Shown piece after piece: positions 21,501 through 30,567 of a DNA stretch of 64,000 nucleotides. The notes under the pieces are model-generated. The model searched no databases and was not told the DNA's origin. It was given only the letters and a program-made list of their open reading frames with translations. This DNA comes from Lysobacterales bacterium (GTDB lineage: Bacteria > Pseudomonadota > Gammaproteobacteria > Xanthomonadales > UBA2363), in the NCBI GenBank assembly GCA_019634735.1, contig JAHCAT010000015.1, positions 46,035 to 110,034 on the forward strand, in the 5' to 3' direction. Numbering within the stretch: the first letter of the stretch is position 1; every line of letters starts with the position of its first letter. A program made the translations under genes and the position numbers.

Positions 21501-22881
21501 CAGGGCGCTGTTCGAGCGGCTCGGCGGCTTCGACCAGCGCTATTCGCCGGCCTACTACGAGGACACCGACCTGGCCTTCAAGGTGCGCGACGCCGGCCGG
21601 GACGTGGTCGTCCAGCCCGCCGCGACGGTGGTGCACCACGAGGGCGTCACCGCCGGCACCGACACCGGCAGCGGCATAAAGCGGCACCAGGTGGTCAACC
21701 AGGCCACCTTCGCCGAACGCTGGCGCGACGCCCTGGCCCGACAACCCGCGCCCGGCTGCGATGTCGACGACCTGGTCCGGCGCGCCCCCCGCGGCCGCGT
21801 CCTGGTGGTCGACGCGACCACCCCCGAGCCCGACCAGGATTCCGGGTCGGTGCGCCTGGTCAACCTGTTCCGGCTGCTGCGTCGATCCGGCCGCCATGTC
21901 ACCTTCCTGGCCGACAACCGCGCCCGGGTGCCTGGGTACACGGAACGACTGCAGGCGATCGGCATCGAGGTGTTGTACGACCCCTGGCTGGGCGATCCCA
22001 TCGACTGGCTGCGCCGCCACGGCCCGACGCTGGACGCGGTGATCGTCTGTCGCCACTACATCGCCGCGTCCTGGCTGCACCTGGTGCGCCGCTACGCGCC
22101 GCGGGCGCGCTTCGTGTTCGACACCGTCGACCTGCACTACCTGCGCGAGCAGCGCGCCGCCGAACTGTCCGGCAGCGCCGAGCTGGCGCGCCAGGCGGCG
22201 GTCACGCGCGGCCAGGAGCTGCGCCTGGTGCGCGCGGCCGACGTCACGGTGGTGGTCAGCCCGGCCGAGCGCGCACTGCTGGCCGTCGATGCCCCGGGCG
22301 CGCGCGTCGAGGTGCTGTCCAACATCCACCCGGTGCACGGCTGCCGCAGGCCCTGGGCGCAACGCGCCGACCTCTGGTTCGTCGGCGGCTTCCAGCATCC
22401 GCCCAACGTCGATGCCGTGTCCTGGTTCGTGGCCGAGGTGTTCCCGGCGATCCGGCAGCGATTGCCCGGGGTGCGCTTCCACGTGGTCGGCAGCAAGATG
22501 CCGGCCTCGATCCGGGCACTGGCCGGCGACGCGGTGGAGATCCATGGACACGTCGCCGACCTCGACCCCTTCCTGGACGGGTGCCGGATCGCGGTCGCGC
22601 CGTTGCGCTACGGCGCCGGCGTCAAGGGCAAGGTCAACATGAGCATGAGCTGCGGGCAGCCGGTGGTTGCGACGCCGATGGCGGTCGAGGGCATGCACCT
22701 GGCGGACGGCAGCGAGGTGCTGGTGGCCGACGACGCGGCGCGGTTCGCGGACGCGGTGGTCCGTCTCTACCAGGACGAGTCGCTCTGGGACCGCCTGTCG
22801 GCGGCCGGGCTGGACAACGTCCGGCGGCACTTCTCCTTCGAGGCGGCGCAGGCCGCGCTGGAGCAAGTGCTGGAGCGCTGA
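18571..22881 (+). CDS. Large three-domain glycosyltransferase (GT4-GT2-GT4)
   Basis: 1436 aa. The N-terminal region (about 220-610) looks like a GT-B, GT4-type transferase, with VLHLSHGWGGG, PGRISGGKG and an AETFGYLLSE motif. A predicted coiled coil (about 630-720) ends in SRSWRLMGPARR. A GT-A, GT2 domain (about 810-1060) has SIVIPVHG, VVDDASPDD, FLNNDT and YYEDTDL. A second GT4 domain (about 1074-1436) has GAGVKGKVNMSMSCGQPVV. Such proteins usually build O-antigen, capsule or other surface glycans; the substrate is unknown. The frame opens further upstream but would overlap tRNA-Tyr, so the ATG at 18571 is preferred. Confidence 0.85.
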   Translation: MTSLAAQTVRWGPDAAALAPGELAWPDLDPPGRTGDWQPLLERLAALPGDRPVLLLRAGVVLPAAAVRRLALSGAAIAAAAGGEAGHSPLPPGTLLPAPLPVAELDRALAWLGRGRTVALAEPALAAALWQAGAATRLLASGWQPGEPLPDGLDCRLVDNALALDPDRDLAGTPAWQHNVVPPPADALDSVRAGWPLTHERQARLPDVPAAPVAGVDPVPVVLHLSHGWGGGTARFITDLARADTSRAHLLLEAHGATTRAQYGEWLELRPAAAPDLLLERFDLAPPIAASVDGHALHAQALAAVRERWPVSALVVSSLIGHALAALECGLPCLVVCHDYYPLWPELHCDFGDPARRFDRAELERDLALAPPTLFGGRDAGRWWALREAFVARLLAARPTLVTPTAQVRDNWLRIEPRLAALQWQVVAHGLAPWSRPVAMPVPDRHDDRPLRVLVPGRISGGKGIALLAPLARSLPDGVELVLVGAGTTGAELLGLSRVHLLCDYPRDELPTLVASLAPDLALLPATVAETFGYLLSELRDLGVPVLATAIGAYRERIDDGVDGLLAEPEAGALARRLAALRDDRTVLDRVRARLAALPSRSAGAMAADYAALLPPAPPASRTGRLPDQLGLARLDQLNRRALEAEATREFLCNRLAEQAAELERRASWGFALDRQVRAQAAVIAQHEASSVNTRLRAEVDQLLADRAVLQARSDELERVHRSRSWRLMGPARRLARLLRTSADRLAYRLLRLRGLLRRARLSLSTRGLGGSLRHIRQRRRGPGAGSSSAWVVPVPVSAIPPARLPTSTQPEVSIVIPVHGKLPYTCACLASLVRHAGLTPFEAIVVDDASPDDSAAVLAQVEGLRLLRNASNLGFVGSCNAGAAAARGRWLLFLNNDTTVTEGWLEALLATFDEFPEAGLVGARLVYPDGRLQESGGLVFADGSGWNYGRFGDPSDPRYAWARATDYCSGAAIVIARALFERLGGFDQRYSPAYYEDTDLAFKVRDAGRDVVVQPAATVVHHEGVTAGTDTGSGIKRHQVVNQATFAERWRDALARQPAPGCDVDDLVRRAPRGRVLVVDATTPEPDQDSGSVRLVNLFRLLRRSGRHVTFLADNRARVPGYTERLQAIGIEVLYDPWLGDPIDWLRRHGPTLDAVIVCRHYIAASWLHLVRRYAPRARFVFDTVDLHYLREQRAAELSGSAELARQAAVTRGQELRLVRAADVTVVVSPAERALLAVDAPGARVEVLSNIHPVHGCRRPWAQRADLWFVGGFQHPPNVDAVSWFVAEVFPAIRQRLPGVRFHVVGSKMPASIRALAGDAVEIHGHVADLDPFLDGCRIAVAPLRYGAGVKGKVNMSMSCGQPVVATPMAVEGMHLADGSEVLVADDAARFADAVVRLYQDESLWDRLSAAGLDNVRRHFSFEAAQAALEQVLER

Positions 22882-23064
22882 ACGGGCGTGCAGCGCGCGG
22901 CCCCGGCGATCTCCCGTCCGGCACTGCGGTGGGAGCCGCAGCGTTGCATGATCGACGTGCTGCCCCGGGCTGAGCCTTCCGTCGAGCGCAGCAGCGCGCG
23001 CACGCCGGGTGCCCCAGGGCCGCAATCGGCGGCCGGGCGCGCCCGCGCGCGCCCGGCGTCGGGT

Positions 23065-24516
23065 TCAGACCATGAAGCCCAGGTCGTTGCTGGCGAAGTT
23101 GGGCAGGTTCGGAAAGATGGTGTTGAGGTCGTTGCTGGCGGTCACGCCCATCCAGCGCGCCAGGGTCGAGCCCATCTGCTCCACCGACAGGGCCGGGATG
23201 GTCTGCCCGCGGCTCAGGCTGATCGGGCCGTTGAGGGTCTGGTCCGGCCAGGGCCCGTACAGGCGTCCACCGTTGACCTGGCCGCCCATCACGAACTGCA
23301 CGCCGCCCCAGGCATGGTCGGACCCGTTGCCGTTGGAGTTCAGGGTACGGGCGAACTCGCTCATGGTGAAAAGCGTCACCTCGTCCTGGGCGCCCAGCTC
23401 GCCCATCGCGGTCCAGAACGCCGCCATCGCCGCCGAGACCCGGCCCAGCAGATTGGCGTGGTTGCCGGCGAAGTTGGCGTTCATGAGGTTGTCGTGCAAG
23501 TCGAAACCGCCCATCCGCACATAGAACACCTGGCGTCGGTGCTGGATTCCGAGGTCGGTCTCCCGGGAAATCTTGATCATGCGCGCGACCATGCGCAGCT
23601 GGTCGGCCAGGTTGTTGTTGGCCGGGAAGGTCGTGGTCAGGCTGCCGTTCGGGCCGTCCAGCGCCGTCTTGACGGCATCCTGCAACTCGCGGGCCCGACC
23701 GAAGGTCGCTGCGTACTCCGCCTGGAAGGCGTTGTCGTAGGCCTGGTTGAGGAGCAGCTCCAGGGCCGCCGTACGCTGGCTGTTGAAGCCGGTGCAGTTG
23801 GCGCCCGGGTTGCACACGCCGCTGAGGTTGGCGACGCCACCGGTGCCCATCTGGTAGGGAATGGTCTGCTGCCCCACCTGGAAGCGGTTGCTGCCGGCGA
23901 TCGAGATGCACGGCGACAGTGGCTGGTACAGGTTCTGGCCCCGGACCCGGTCGGCCACCTGGCCGCCCCAGCCGGTCGCCGCCGAGCCTGCGCGGCCATA
24001 CTGCCACTGGTTTTCCTGGTCGTTGTGGGAGTAAAGCTGCGGCGGCCGCAGGGCGCTGTTGGCGTTGTATTCGGCCTTGGTGATCGGCCGGCGCAGGGTG
24101 CCGATGTTGGACAGGATGGCCATCCTGCCCTGGTCGAACAGCGGCTTGAGGCCCGTCATCGCCGGATGCAGGCCGTACGGCAGGCCGCTGGCGGCATCGG
24201 TGATCGGCAGCACCTGACCGAGGTCCAGCGCAAGTCCGGCAGGGTTGCTGCCGGCGTTGTAGACGCCGCCGCGGGCGGCGGCATACACGTCGAAACGCGC
24301 CTGGTCGCGCGGCACCACCATGTTCCAGGAGTCGTTGCCGCCGGCGAGGTACAGGCAGACCAGGGCCCGGTAACCGGGGACGGTGCCACGGGGTGCCTGG
24401 GCCAGCGCGGTGCCCAGCATGCCCAGCTGTGGCAAAAAGGCGGCGCCGCCTGCGGCGCAGACGCTGCCGGCGAGCTGGCGGATGAAGGCGCGGCGGGACT
24501 TTCGCGATTCGGTCAT
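23065..24516 (-). CDS. DUF1501 family secreted protein
   Basis: 483 aa. The N-terminus (KSRRAFIRQLAGS followed by a hydrophobic Ala-rich stretch ending ALAQA) looks like a twin-arginine signal. The body matches DUF1501, an alkaline-phosphatase-fold family of unknown function: CLYLAGGNDSWNMVVPRD near residue 50, and FDLHDN and TMSEFARTLNSNGNGSDHAWGG further on. It begins 10 bp after the DUF1800 gene; the two families are usually paired. Presumably periplasmic; no substrate can be given. Confidence 0.85.
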   Translation of the reverse strand: MTESRKSRRAFIRQLAGSVCAAGGAAFLPQLGMLGTALAQAPRGTVPGYRALVCLYLAGGNDSWNMVVPRDQARFDVYAAARGGVYNAGSNPAGLALDLGQVLPITDAASGLPYGLHPAMTGLKPLFDQGRMAILSNIGTLRRPITKAEYNANSALRPPQLYSHNDQENQWQYGRAGSAATGWGGQVADRVRGQNLYQPLSPCISIAGSNRFQVGQQTIPYQMGTGGVANLSGVCNPGANCTGFNSQRTAALELLLNQAYDNAFQAEYAATFGRARELQDAVKTALDGPNGSLTTTFPANNNLADQLRMVARMIKISRETDLGIQHRRQVFYVRMGGFDLHDNLMNANFAGNHANLLGRVSAAMAAFWTAMGELGAQDEVTLFTMSEFARTLNSNGNGSDHAWGGVQFVMGGQVNGGRLYGPWPDQTLNGPISLSRGQTIPALSVEQMGSTLARWMGVTASNDLNTIFPNLPNFASNDLGFMV

Positions 24517-24526
24517 GGCGGGCTCC

Positions 24527-26269
24527 TCAGCGCTGCACCGCGTATTCGGGGGACAACGCCACCAGGTAGACCAGGGAGCGTGCCTTCTCGTTGGCGCTGG
24601 CCCCTGGCATGAAGGTGAGCATGTTGACCAGGGTCGAGCGCATGGCCGGCGACATCGCGCCGAAGGTCATGCGCAGGTCGGCCTCCGCCACCATGGCGGC
24701 AGGGTCGCTGGCCAGCGCCAGCAGCGGATCCAGGTTCAGCAGGGGCCGGTCGGCAGGCGGATTGGTCATGCCGACCCAGCTGTTCCAGCTGTAGGTGTAC
24801 AGGCTGTTGGTGACCGAGAACGCCGTGCCCTCATGGATGACCTGGAACTCCGGGGCGTACAGCCCGGCAGCGGCGAGCGGTCCGGGCGGCTGGAAGTCCG
24901 GCTCCCAGAAGTTGAACACGGTCGGGGCGCCGAGGGGGCGCTGACCGTAGTTGCCCAGGGTGGCGGCGGTGCTGGTCAGGCCCATCGGCACGTCGCCGAA
25001 CTGGTTGGCGGCCGGCGACTGCGCGTCCCAGGCCCGCCACAGGGCGGTCAGCCGCAGCAGCGGCTCGCGGGCCTTGCCGTAACCCGCGCCCGGCGGCGGA
25101 TTGCGTGCCTCGGTGTCGAGCAGGATGGCGCGGACCACGGCGCCCAGGTCGCCGCGCTCGCCCGACCCGTTGTTCTCGAACACCTGGGCGACCCGCAGGA
25201 TGTAGGCCGGCGAGGGATTGCTGGTGACCAGCCGCTGGATGAGCTGACGGGCGATGAAGGGCGCGACGTTGGGGTGGTTGAAGACGATGTCCAGGGCCAG
25301 GTTGACGTCGCGGATCTCGCGGCGGTTGCCGTCGCCCGGCCGCGGCGCGGCGCAGATCACGTGGTTGGGATCGCCATTGGCCTGCGTCGGGGTGGCCGGG
25401 ATGGTGTTGGCCAGGAAGGTCTTGGCGCCGAGGTCGTGCTCGCCCGGGATGCAGTTCATCGGCAGGTAATTGTTGGTGCCGTTGCTGATCGTGGTCGAGT
25501 TGAAGTAGTTGAAGCCGGTGAACACCCGGGCCAGGTGGGTGATGTCGTCCTGGTTGTAGGTCGGCAGCGGCTGGCCGCCGCCCAGCACCGGGGTGAAGTC
25601 GAGGTTGCGCTCGACCAGCCCGATGGTGAACAGCTGCATGATTTCGCGGGCGTAGTTCTCGTCCGGTTCGCGCGGCGCGGCAGGCGGCACCGACGCCTTG
25701 CGATTGCGGAAGTGGGTCAGGTACTTGCCCATCGACGGGTTATAGGTGACCTCATGCAGGAGGTCCCGGTAGTTGCCGAAGGCGTTGCGGGCCAGGATGT
25801 CCCAGTACTCGGTGACCTGCACCGGCTCGCCGCCGAGGGTGCCGTCCTGGTCGGAAATGACCAGGATCTGGCTGAGCGCGAAGGCCACCCGCTGGCGGAG
25901 CTGGTCGGGCGCGTAGGCCGCGGTATGGAACCAGCGGTTCATGCGCTGGTTGTGGCTGAGCGTCTGGCCGCCTGCGGTCATCGCGTCGCGGACCTGCTCG
26001 ATATAGGGTCGGGCCAGGGTCGGCGGCCGGCCGAGCTGCTGGTCCAGCCACTGGCCGACGCCCAGGCCGCGCAGACGGGCGATCTCGGCGCGCGTCGGAC
26101 CGAAGGTGGCCTGGGTCAGCAGGCGCGCCGCCGCGGCATCGCTGGCCGGCGCATCGGTGACCGGCTGGAAGCCGCTGCGGTACAGGTGGTCATAGACCGC
26201 TGCGGTCGCGGGCGCGCCCGGCGCCGACAGCCAGGCCGCAGCCAGGACGTACTTGAAAAGGCGTTGCAT
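24527..26269 (-). CDS. DUF1800 family secreted protein
   Basis: 580 aa with a signal peptide (MQRLFKYVLAAAWLSAPGAP then ATAA). The DUF1800 body is recognised by ARLLTQATFGPT, QRVAFALSQILVISDQDG, PDENYAREIMQLFTIGL and the FVFNHP-like and HPNVAPFIARQLIQRLVTSNPS-type motifs. The family has no known biochemical role and is generally encoded beside DUF1501, as here. A strong ribosome binding site (GGGGGAG) lies 7 bases before the ATG. The pair is flanked by long non-coding DNA on the rpsB side. Confidence 0.85.
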   Translation of the reverse strand: MQRLFKYVLAAAWLSAPGAPATAAVYDHLYRSGFQPVTDAPASDAAAARLLTQATFGPTRAEIARLRGLGVGQWLDQQLGRPPTLARPYIEQVRDAMTAGGQTLSHNQRMNRWFHTAAYAPDQLRQRVAFALSQILVISDQDGTLGGEPVQVTEYWDILARNAFGNYRDLLHEVTYNPSMGKYLTHFRNRKASVPPAAPREPDENYAREIMQLFTIGLVERNLDFTPVLGGGQPLPTYNQDDITHLARVFTGFNYFNSTTISNGTNNYLPMNCIPGEHDLGAKTFLANTIPATPTQANGDPNHVICAAPRPGDGNRREIRDVNLALDIVFNHPNVAPFIARQLIQRLVTSNPSPAYILRVAQVFENNGSGERGDLGAVVRAILLDTEARNPPPGAGYGKAREPLLRLTALWRAWDAQSPAANQFGDVPMGLTSTAATLGNYGQRPLGAPTVFNFWEPDFQPPGPLAAAGLYAPEFQVIHEGTAFSVTNSLYTYSWNSWVGMTNPPADRPLLNLDPLLALASDPAAMVAEADLRMTFGAMSPAMRSTLVNMLTFMPGASANEKARSLVYLVALSPEYAVQR

Positions 26270-26926
26270 GGTTCTCCCCCGGGGCCGCGGGTGCCGGCCC
26301 GTGGCGCGACTTTAGCGCCGGGCGTGGCCGCGATGCGAGACCTGCGACACACTTGTGTCCCGGTCACGACCAAGGCACCGGACCCCTGCGCGTCCGCCGC
26401 TGCGGGGCGCGGCTGCCCGTTGCGGTCAGCGCGTCGGTCCGAGCCTTGACAACCGAACGACCGTGCTGCGCTCTGGCGACGTCGCGCGTTGCGCGCGGCC
26501 GGGCAGAATCCAATTCAATCAACACCTTGCGAGGCTTCTTGTGCTCGCGGCCGGCCATGGCCGCAGCCATCCCGACCAGCGACGGGCGGCCGGACGCCGG
26601 GCAGGCACGGCCAGCCGGCCGGCTGCGCGGACCGGCGCGGCGGCGGGCAGGCCACCGCGGGAAGGGCCGCCCCCCCGCCCCGGGCCCGTTCCCGCCGGGG
26701 CCCTGCCTTGCGGCAGCGGCAGCGCGGCAGCTAGAATGCACGATCGCTGGACCATTCCGGCGGCCGGCATCGCGCCGGAAACCCGCACACGCATCGTCAC
26801 CCTGGTGGGGTGCCCCGGCTGCACATGGGGTCGCCAGCGGCGGATGCGTGGAGGACCAACCCCGGAGCCCGACCCCCTGGCGACGATCGCCCACGGGGCG
26901 CCGCTCCCCGTGCCAAGGACCATCAA
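26270..26926. other. 657-bp divergent intergenic region between DUF1800 and rpsB
   Basis: No gene recognised. It holds a possible minus-strand -10 (TAAAGT, 26309-26314) for the DUF1800 gene, a short inverted repeat GACACA-CT-TGTGTC (26346-26359) upstream of it that could be an operator, and on the plus strand the candidate rpsB promoter (26708-26737) and about 185 bases of rpsB leader. Overlapping open frames here look like GC-driven noise. Confidence 0.5.
26708..26737 (+). promoter_or_regulatory. Candidate rpsB promoter
   Basis: TTGCGG (26708-26713), an 18-bp spacer and TAGAAT (26732-26737). The same TAGAAT -10 occurs before pyrH and glnS in this window. The implied 5' leader of about 180 nt would leave room for S2 autoregulation, as known for rpsB in other gammaproteobacteria. 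Confidence 0.5.
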
Positions 26927-27880
26927 ATGACCCAGGTCACCATGCGCCAGATGCTCGAGGCTGGCGTGCACTTCGGCCACCAGACCCGCTACTGGGACCC
27001 GCGCATGTCGCCGTACATCTTCGGCGCCCGCGGCAAGATCCATATCGTCAACCTCGAGAAGACGCTGCCGCTGTTCAACGATGCCATGAACTTCATCGGC
27101 AAGATCGCGTCCAAGCGCGGCACCGTGCTGTTCGTCGGCACCAAGCGTTCGGCGCGCGAGGCGATCCGCGAGGAAGCCGACCGCTGCGGCATGCCCTCGG
27201 TCTCGCAGCGCTGGCTGGGCGGCATGCTCACCAACTTCCGCACCGTCAAGCAGTCGGTCGCCCGCCTCAAGGAGCTCGAGGCCATGGAGGCCGACGGCAG
27301 CATCAATCGCTTCGTCAAGCACGAGGTCCTGCAGCTTCGCCGCGAGCGCGAGAAGCTGGAGTCTTCGCTGGGCGGCATCAAGAACATGCCGGCCCTGCCC
27401 GACTGCCTGTTCGTGATCGACATCGGCCAGGAGAACATCGCCGTCGCCGAAGCCAAGAAGCTCGGCATCCCGGTGGTGGCGGTGGTCGACACCAACTACG
27501 ACCCGGGCCTGGTCGACTACGCGATCCCGGGCAACGACGACGCGATCCGCGCGATCCAGCTCTACTGCCGCGCCGCCGCCGATGCCGTGCTGGAAGGCAA
27601 GGCCTCGGCCCCGGCCTACGTCGCCGCCGCGGACTCCGAGTTCATCGAACTGGACGCCGAGGGCAAGCCGGTGGTGGACAACCGCGGCCGCGGCCGCGAG
27701 CGGGACGACCGGGGCCGCGCCCCGGGCAAGAACGCCCGCCCGGGCAGCAAGGCACCGGCCAAGACCGGCGCCCGCCGCGCCCCGGCGGCCAAGGCCCCGG
27801 CCCCGGCGGCGGCCGCGCAGGAGCCAGCCGGCGATGCGCCGGCCGCCGAGGCGCCCGCGGCCGACGCGCCGTCCGAGTAA
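26927..27880 (+). CDS. rpsB: 30S ribosomal protein S2 with long C-terminal extension
   Basis: 317 aa, compared with about 240 in E. coli. The conserved core ([82 protein letters not shown]) ends near residue 225. The remaining 90 or so residues are a low-complexity tail: first Arg/Asp/Gly-rich, then Ala/Pro/Lys repeats, ending acidic. The ATG at 26927 is preceded by AAGGA. It is the first gene of the rpsB-tsf unit. Confidence 0.97.
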   Translation: MTQVTMRQMLEAGVHFGHQTRYWDPRMSPYIFGARGKIHIVNLEKTLPLFNDAMNFIGKIASKRGTVLFVGTKRSAREAIREEADRCGMPSVSQRWLGGMLTNFRTVKQSVARLKELEAMEADGSINRFVKHEVLQLRREREKLESSLGGIKNMPALPDCLFVIDIGQENIAVAEAKKLGIPVVAVVDTNYDPGLVDYAIPGNDDAIRAIQLYCRAAADAVLEGKASAPAYVAAADSEFIELDAEGKPVVDNRGRGRERDDRGRAPGKNARPGSKAPAKTGARRAPAAKAPAPAAAAQEPAGDAPAAEAPAADAPSE

Positions 27881-27889
27881 GCCGGTACC

Positions 27890-27915
27890 GGCGTCCGGCC
27901 AGCCGGCCGGACGCC
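27890..27915 (+). other. rpsB-tsf intercistronic hairpin
   Basis: An 11-bp perfect stem (GGCGTCCGGCC, 27890-27900, with its complement 27905-27915) and a 4-base loop, 9 bp after the rpsB stop. No T-run follows, so it is more likely a processing or stability element, or a weak attenuator, than a true terminator. Confidence 0.5.
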
Positions 27916-27984
27916 GTCATCCTCCGGTCGCGCCGGCACGTCACGCTGGCCGGCCAAGAATCCCCCAAGCTCTGAGGAAACCCC

Positions 27985-28863
27985 ATGACCATTTCTGCCA
28001 GCCAGGTGAAGGAGCTGCGCGAGCGGACCGGCGCCGGCATGATGGAGTGCAAGAAGGCGCTGGCCGAGAACGGCGGCGACATGGACGCCGCCATCGAGTG
28101 GCTGCGCAAGCAGGGCCTCGCCAAGGCCGACAAGAAGGCCGGCCGGGTCGCCGCCGAGGGCCGCATCGCGCTGGCCCAGGAAGGCAGCCGCGCCGTGCTC
28201 GTCGAAGTCAACTCGGAAACCGACTTCGTGGCCAAGGACGCGAACTTCGTGGCGTTCGCCGAGGCCGTCGCCGCTGCGGCGCTGGCCGCCGGCGGCACCG
28301 ACGTCGAGGCGCTGCGGGCCGCTCCGGTCGCGGCCGGCGGCACCGTCGAGGAGGCGCGCTCCGCCCTGGTCAACAAGGTCGGCGAGAACGTCCAGGTCCG
28401 CCGCGTCGCCCGCATCGACGCCGGCGACAACGTCGCGGCCTACGTGCACGGCGGCCGGATCGGCGTGCTGGTCGAGCTGAAGGGCGGCGACGCCGAGCTG
28501 GCCCGCGGCCTGGCCATGCATATCGCGGCGATGAACCCGCCGTACGTGAAGGCCGCGGACGTGCCGGCCGACTTCGTGGCCAAGGAGAAGGAGATCGAGC
28601 TGGCCAAGATGTCCGACAAGGACCGCGCCAAGCCTGCCGAGATCCTGGAGAAGATCATCGGCGGCAAGATCGCCAAGATCGTCAACGAGGTGACCTTGTA
28701 CGGCCAGCCGTACGTGCTCGACACCAACCAGAACGTCGAGGCCGTGCTCAAGGCCGCCGGCGCCGAGGTGGCGGGCTTCACCCGCCTGGCGGTCGGCGAG
28801 GGCATCGAGAAGGTGGTCGAGGACTACGCCGCCGAGGTGATGAAGCAGGCCGGACTGGCCTGA
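27985..28863 (+). CDS. tsf: Elongation factor Ts
   Basis: 292 aa guanine-nucleotide exchange factor for EF-Tu. It has the N-terminal UBA-like module ([19 protein letters not shown]), the family signature TDFVAKD at residues 79-85, and the C-terminal core with [24 protein letters not shown] ribosome binding site precedes the ATG. It follows rpsB after 104 bp, the usual pair, and is closed by a terminator at 28887-28916. Confidence 0.98.
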   Translation: MTISASQVKELRERTGAGMMECKKALAENGGDMDAAIEWLRKQGLAKADKKAGRVAAEGRIALAQEGSRAVLVEVNSETDFVAKDANFVAFAEAVAAAALAAGGTDVEALRAAPVAAGGTVEEARSALVNKVGENVQVRRVARIDAGDNVAAYVHGGRIGVLVELKGGDAELARGLAMHIAAMNPPYVKAADVPADFVAKEKEIELAKMSDKDRAKPAEILEKIIGGKIAKIVNEVTLYGQPYVLDTNQNVEAVLKAAGAEVAGFTRLAVGEGIEKVVEDYAAEVMKQAGLA

Positions 28864-28886
28864 CCGTTCGCTCCGTGCGTCGCAGG

Positions 28887-28916
28887 AAGGCCGCCTCCGG
28901 GCGGCCTTTCTGCTTG
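28887..28916 (+). terminator. Rho-independent terminator after tsf
   Basis: Stem AAGGCCGCC / GGCGGCCTT around a short loop, followed by TCTGCTT, 24 bp after the tsf stop. It separates rpsB-tsf from pyrH, which has its own candidate promoter. Confidence 0.7.
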
Positions 28917-29214
28917 CCGCGCGCCACCGCCGCGCCGGCGATACCCTGCCTGCGCCGCAGCAGAGCCCCCCCGCTGTCGACCGTCCCTGCGGATCACAGA
29001 ACACCCCCGGCAGTCAGGCGGGCGTGGGCGACCATGGCGAGGGAAAGCGGGGCCGACGCCATCCCCGCCATCGCTCGAGGAGGATGGCGGCGCCTGCCCG
29101 ACGGGAAGGAGGGCGGATGGGCACCGGTATCCGCCTTTCCGCAGTGCATGGGTCTCACGTCCGGCAGGCTGCTAGAATCCCGCCGTTTGCCCGACCGCTC
29201 CGGAGCCCTGGCCG
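28917..29214 (+). other. tsf-pyrH spacer with candidate pyrH promoter
   Basis: No gene seen between the tsf terminator and pyrH. A TAGAAT -10 lies at 29173-29178, 36 bp before the pyrH start; the -35 region (around 29150-29155) is weak. The short frame beginning near 29024 has no family resemblance. Confidence 0.45.
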
Positions 29215-29925
29215 ATGCCCCTGAAGTACAAGCGCGTTCTGCTCAAGCTCTCCGGGGAAGCGCTCATGGGCGATGCCGACTACGGCATCGACCCGGCCAC
29301 CCTGGCTCGCCTGGCCAAGGAGATCCACGAAGTCTCGGACCTGGGCGCCCAGGTCGGCGTGGTGGTCGGCGGCGGCAACATCTTCCGCGGCGCCGGACTG
29401 GCCGCCAAGGGCATGGACCGGGTCACCGGCGACCACATGGGCATGCTCGCGACCGTCATGAACGCCCTGGCCATGCAGGACGCCCTGGAACGGCGCGGCG
29501 CGCTGGTCCGGGTGATGAGCGCGATCAAGATCAACGAGGTCGCCGAGGACTTCATCCGCAGGCGCGCCATCCGGCACCTGGAGAAGGGCCGCATCGTCAT
29601 CTTCGCCGCCGGCACCGGCAACCCCTTCTTCACCACCGACTCGGCCGCCGCGCTGCGCGCCATCGAGATCGGCGCCGGGCTGCTGGTCAAGGCGACCAAG
29701 GTCGACGGCATCTACAGCGCCGACCCGAACCGCGATGCCGGCGCGACCCGCTACGAGTCGCTGAGCTACCAGCAGGTGATCGAACGCGACCTCAAGGTCA
29801 TGGACACCGCCGCATTCGCCCTGTGCCGCGACCACGGCGTGCCGATCCGCGTCTACGACATCGGCCGTGAGGGCGCCCTGAAGTCGATCCTCGAAGGGCA
29901 GCCGATCGGCACCCTGGTGCATTGA
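29215..29925 (+). CDS. pyrH: Uridylate kinase (UMP kinase)
   Basis: 236 aa amino-acid-kinase-fold enzyme that makes UDP from UMP and ATP. Family motifs are [65 protein letters not shown] and [10 protein letters not shown]. The start ATG at 29215 gives the standard N-terminus. It is followed by frr after 67 bp, the conserved pair. Confidence 0.98.
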   Translation: MPLKYKRVLLKLSGEALMGDADYGIDPATLARLAKEIHEVSDLGAQVGVVVGGGNIFRGAGLAAKGMDRVTGDHMGMLATVMNALAMQDALERRGALVRVMSAIKINEVAEDFIRRRAIRHLEKGRIVIFAAGTGNPFFTTDSAAALRAIEIGAGLLVKATKVDGIYSADPNRDAGATRYESLSYQQVIERDLKVMDTAAFALCRDHGVPIRVYDIGREGALKSILEGQPIGTLVH

Positions 29926-29955
29926 CGCGCCGGCCGTCGCGGGTCGGCCAGCCGC

Positions 29956-29961
29956 TATACT
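29956..29961 (+). promoter_or_regulatory. Possible frr -10 element (TATACT)
   Basis: TATACT lies 31 bp upstream of the frr ATG. No good -35 lies at 17 bp; a TTGACG at 29922 is too far away. Since pyrH and frr are normally co-transcribed, this would be a secondary promoter at most. Confidence 0.35.
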
Positions 29962-29992
29962 GCCGGGTCAGTCCAGCCGCCAGAGGCCACGC

Positions 29993-30550
29993 ATGCTCAA
30001 CGACATCAGGAAGGACGCCGAGACGCGCATGAAGAAGAGCGTCGAGGCGCTGCGCCAGGACCTCACGCGCCTGCGCACCGGCCGCGCCTCGACCGCCCTG
30101 GTCGACCACCTCAAGGTGAACTACTACGGCTCGGAAATGCCCCTGACCCAGGTCGCCAACGTCGCGGTAAGCGACGCCCGGTCGATCACCATCACGCCCT
30201 GGGAGAAGACCATGGTGGCGCCGATCGAGAAGGCGATCATGGCCTCCGACCTCGGGCTGACGCCGAACACCGCCGGCACCACGATCCGGATCAACCTGCC
30301 GCCGCTCACCGAGGAACGCCGCAAGGAGCTGTCCAAGCACGTCGGCCACGAGGGCGAGAACGCCAAGGTCGCGGTCCGCAACATCCGTCGCGACGCGATG
30401 CAGCAGGTCAAGGAGCTGCTCAAGGAAAAGCTGGTCTCCGAGGACGAGGAGCGTCGCGCCGAGGACGACATCCAGAAGCTGACCGACCAGTACGTCAAGG
30501 AAGTGGATCTGGTGGTGAAGGCCAAGGAAGAGGAGCTGATGGCGATCTGA
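29993..30550 (+). CDS. frr: Ribosome recycling factor
   Basis: 185 aa, the standard length. With EF-G it splits post-termination ribosomes. It has the conserved LRTGRAS motif, [23 protein letters not shown] and the C-terminal helix with [15 protein letters not shown]. It is followed by uppS after 17 bp. Confidence 0.98.
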   Translation: MLNDIRKDAETRMKKSVEALRQDLTRLRTGRASTALVDHLKVNYYGSEMPLTQVANVAVSDARSITITPWEKTMVAPIEKAIMASDLGLTPNTAGTTIRINLPPLTEERRKELSKHVGHEGENAKVAVRNIRRDAMQQVKELLKEKLVSEDEERRAEDDIQKLTDQYVKEVDLVVKAKEEELMAI

Positions 30551-30567
30551 GCCCCCCGGGGAACGCC

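Noticed and set aside
19402..23025. Minus-strand open frame opposite the glycosyltransferase
   Set aside because: His/Gln/Arg-rich, no motifs; the plus strand has clear transferase domains.
26353..27975. Plus-strand frames spanning the rpsB leader and rpsB in another frame
   Set aside because: Arg/Pro-rich translation typical of shifted frames in GC-rich DNA; S2 is encoded in the other frame.
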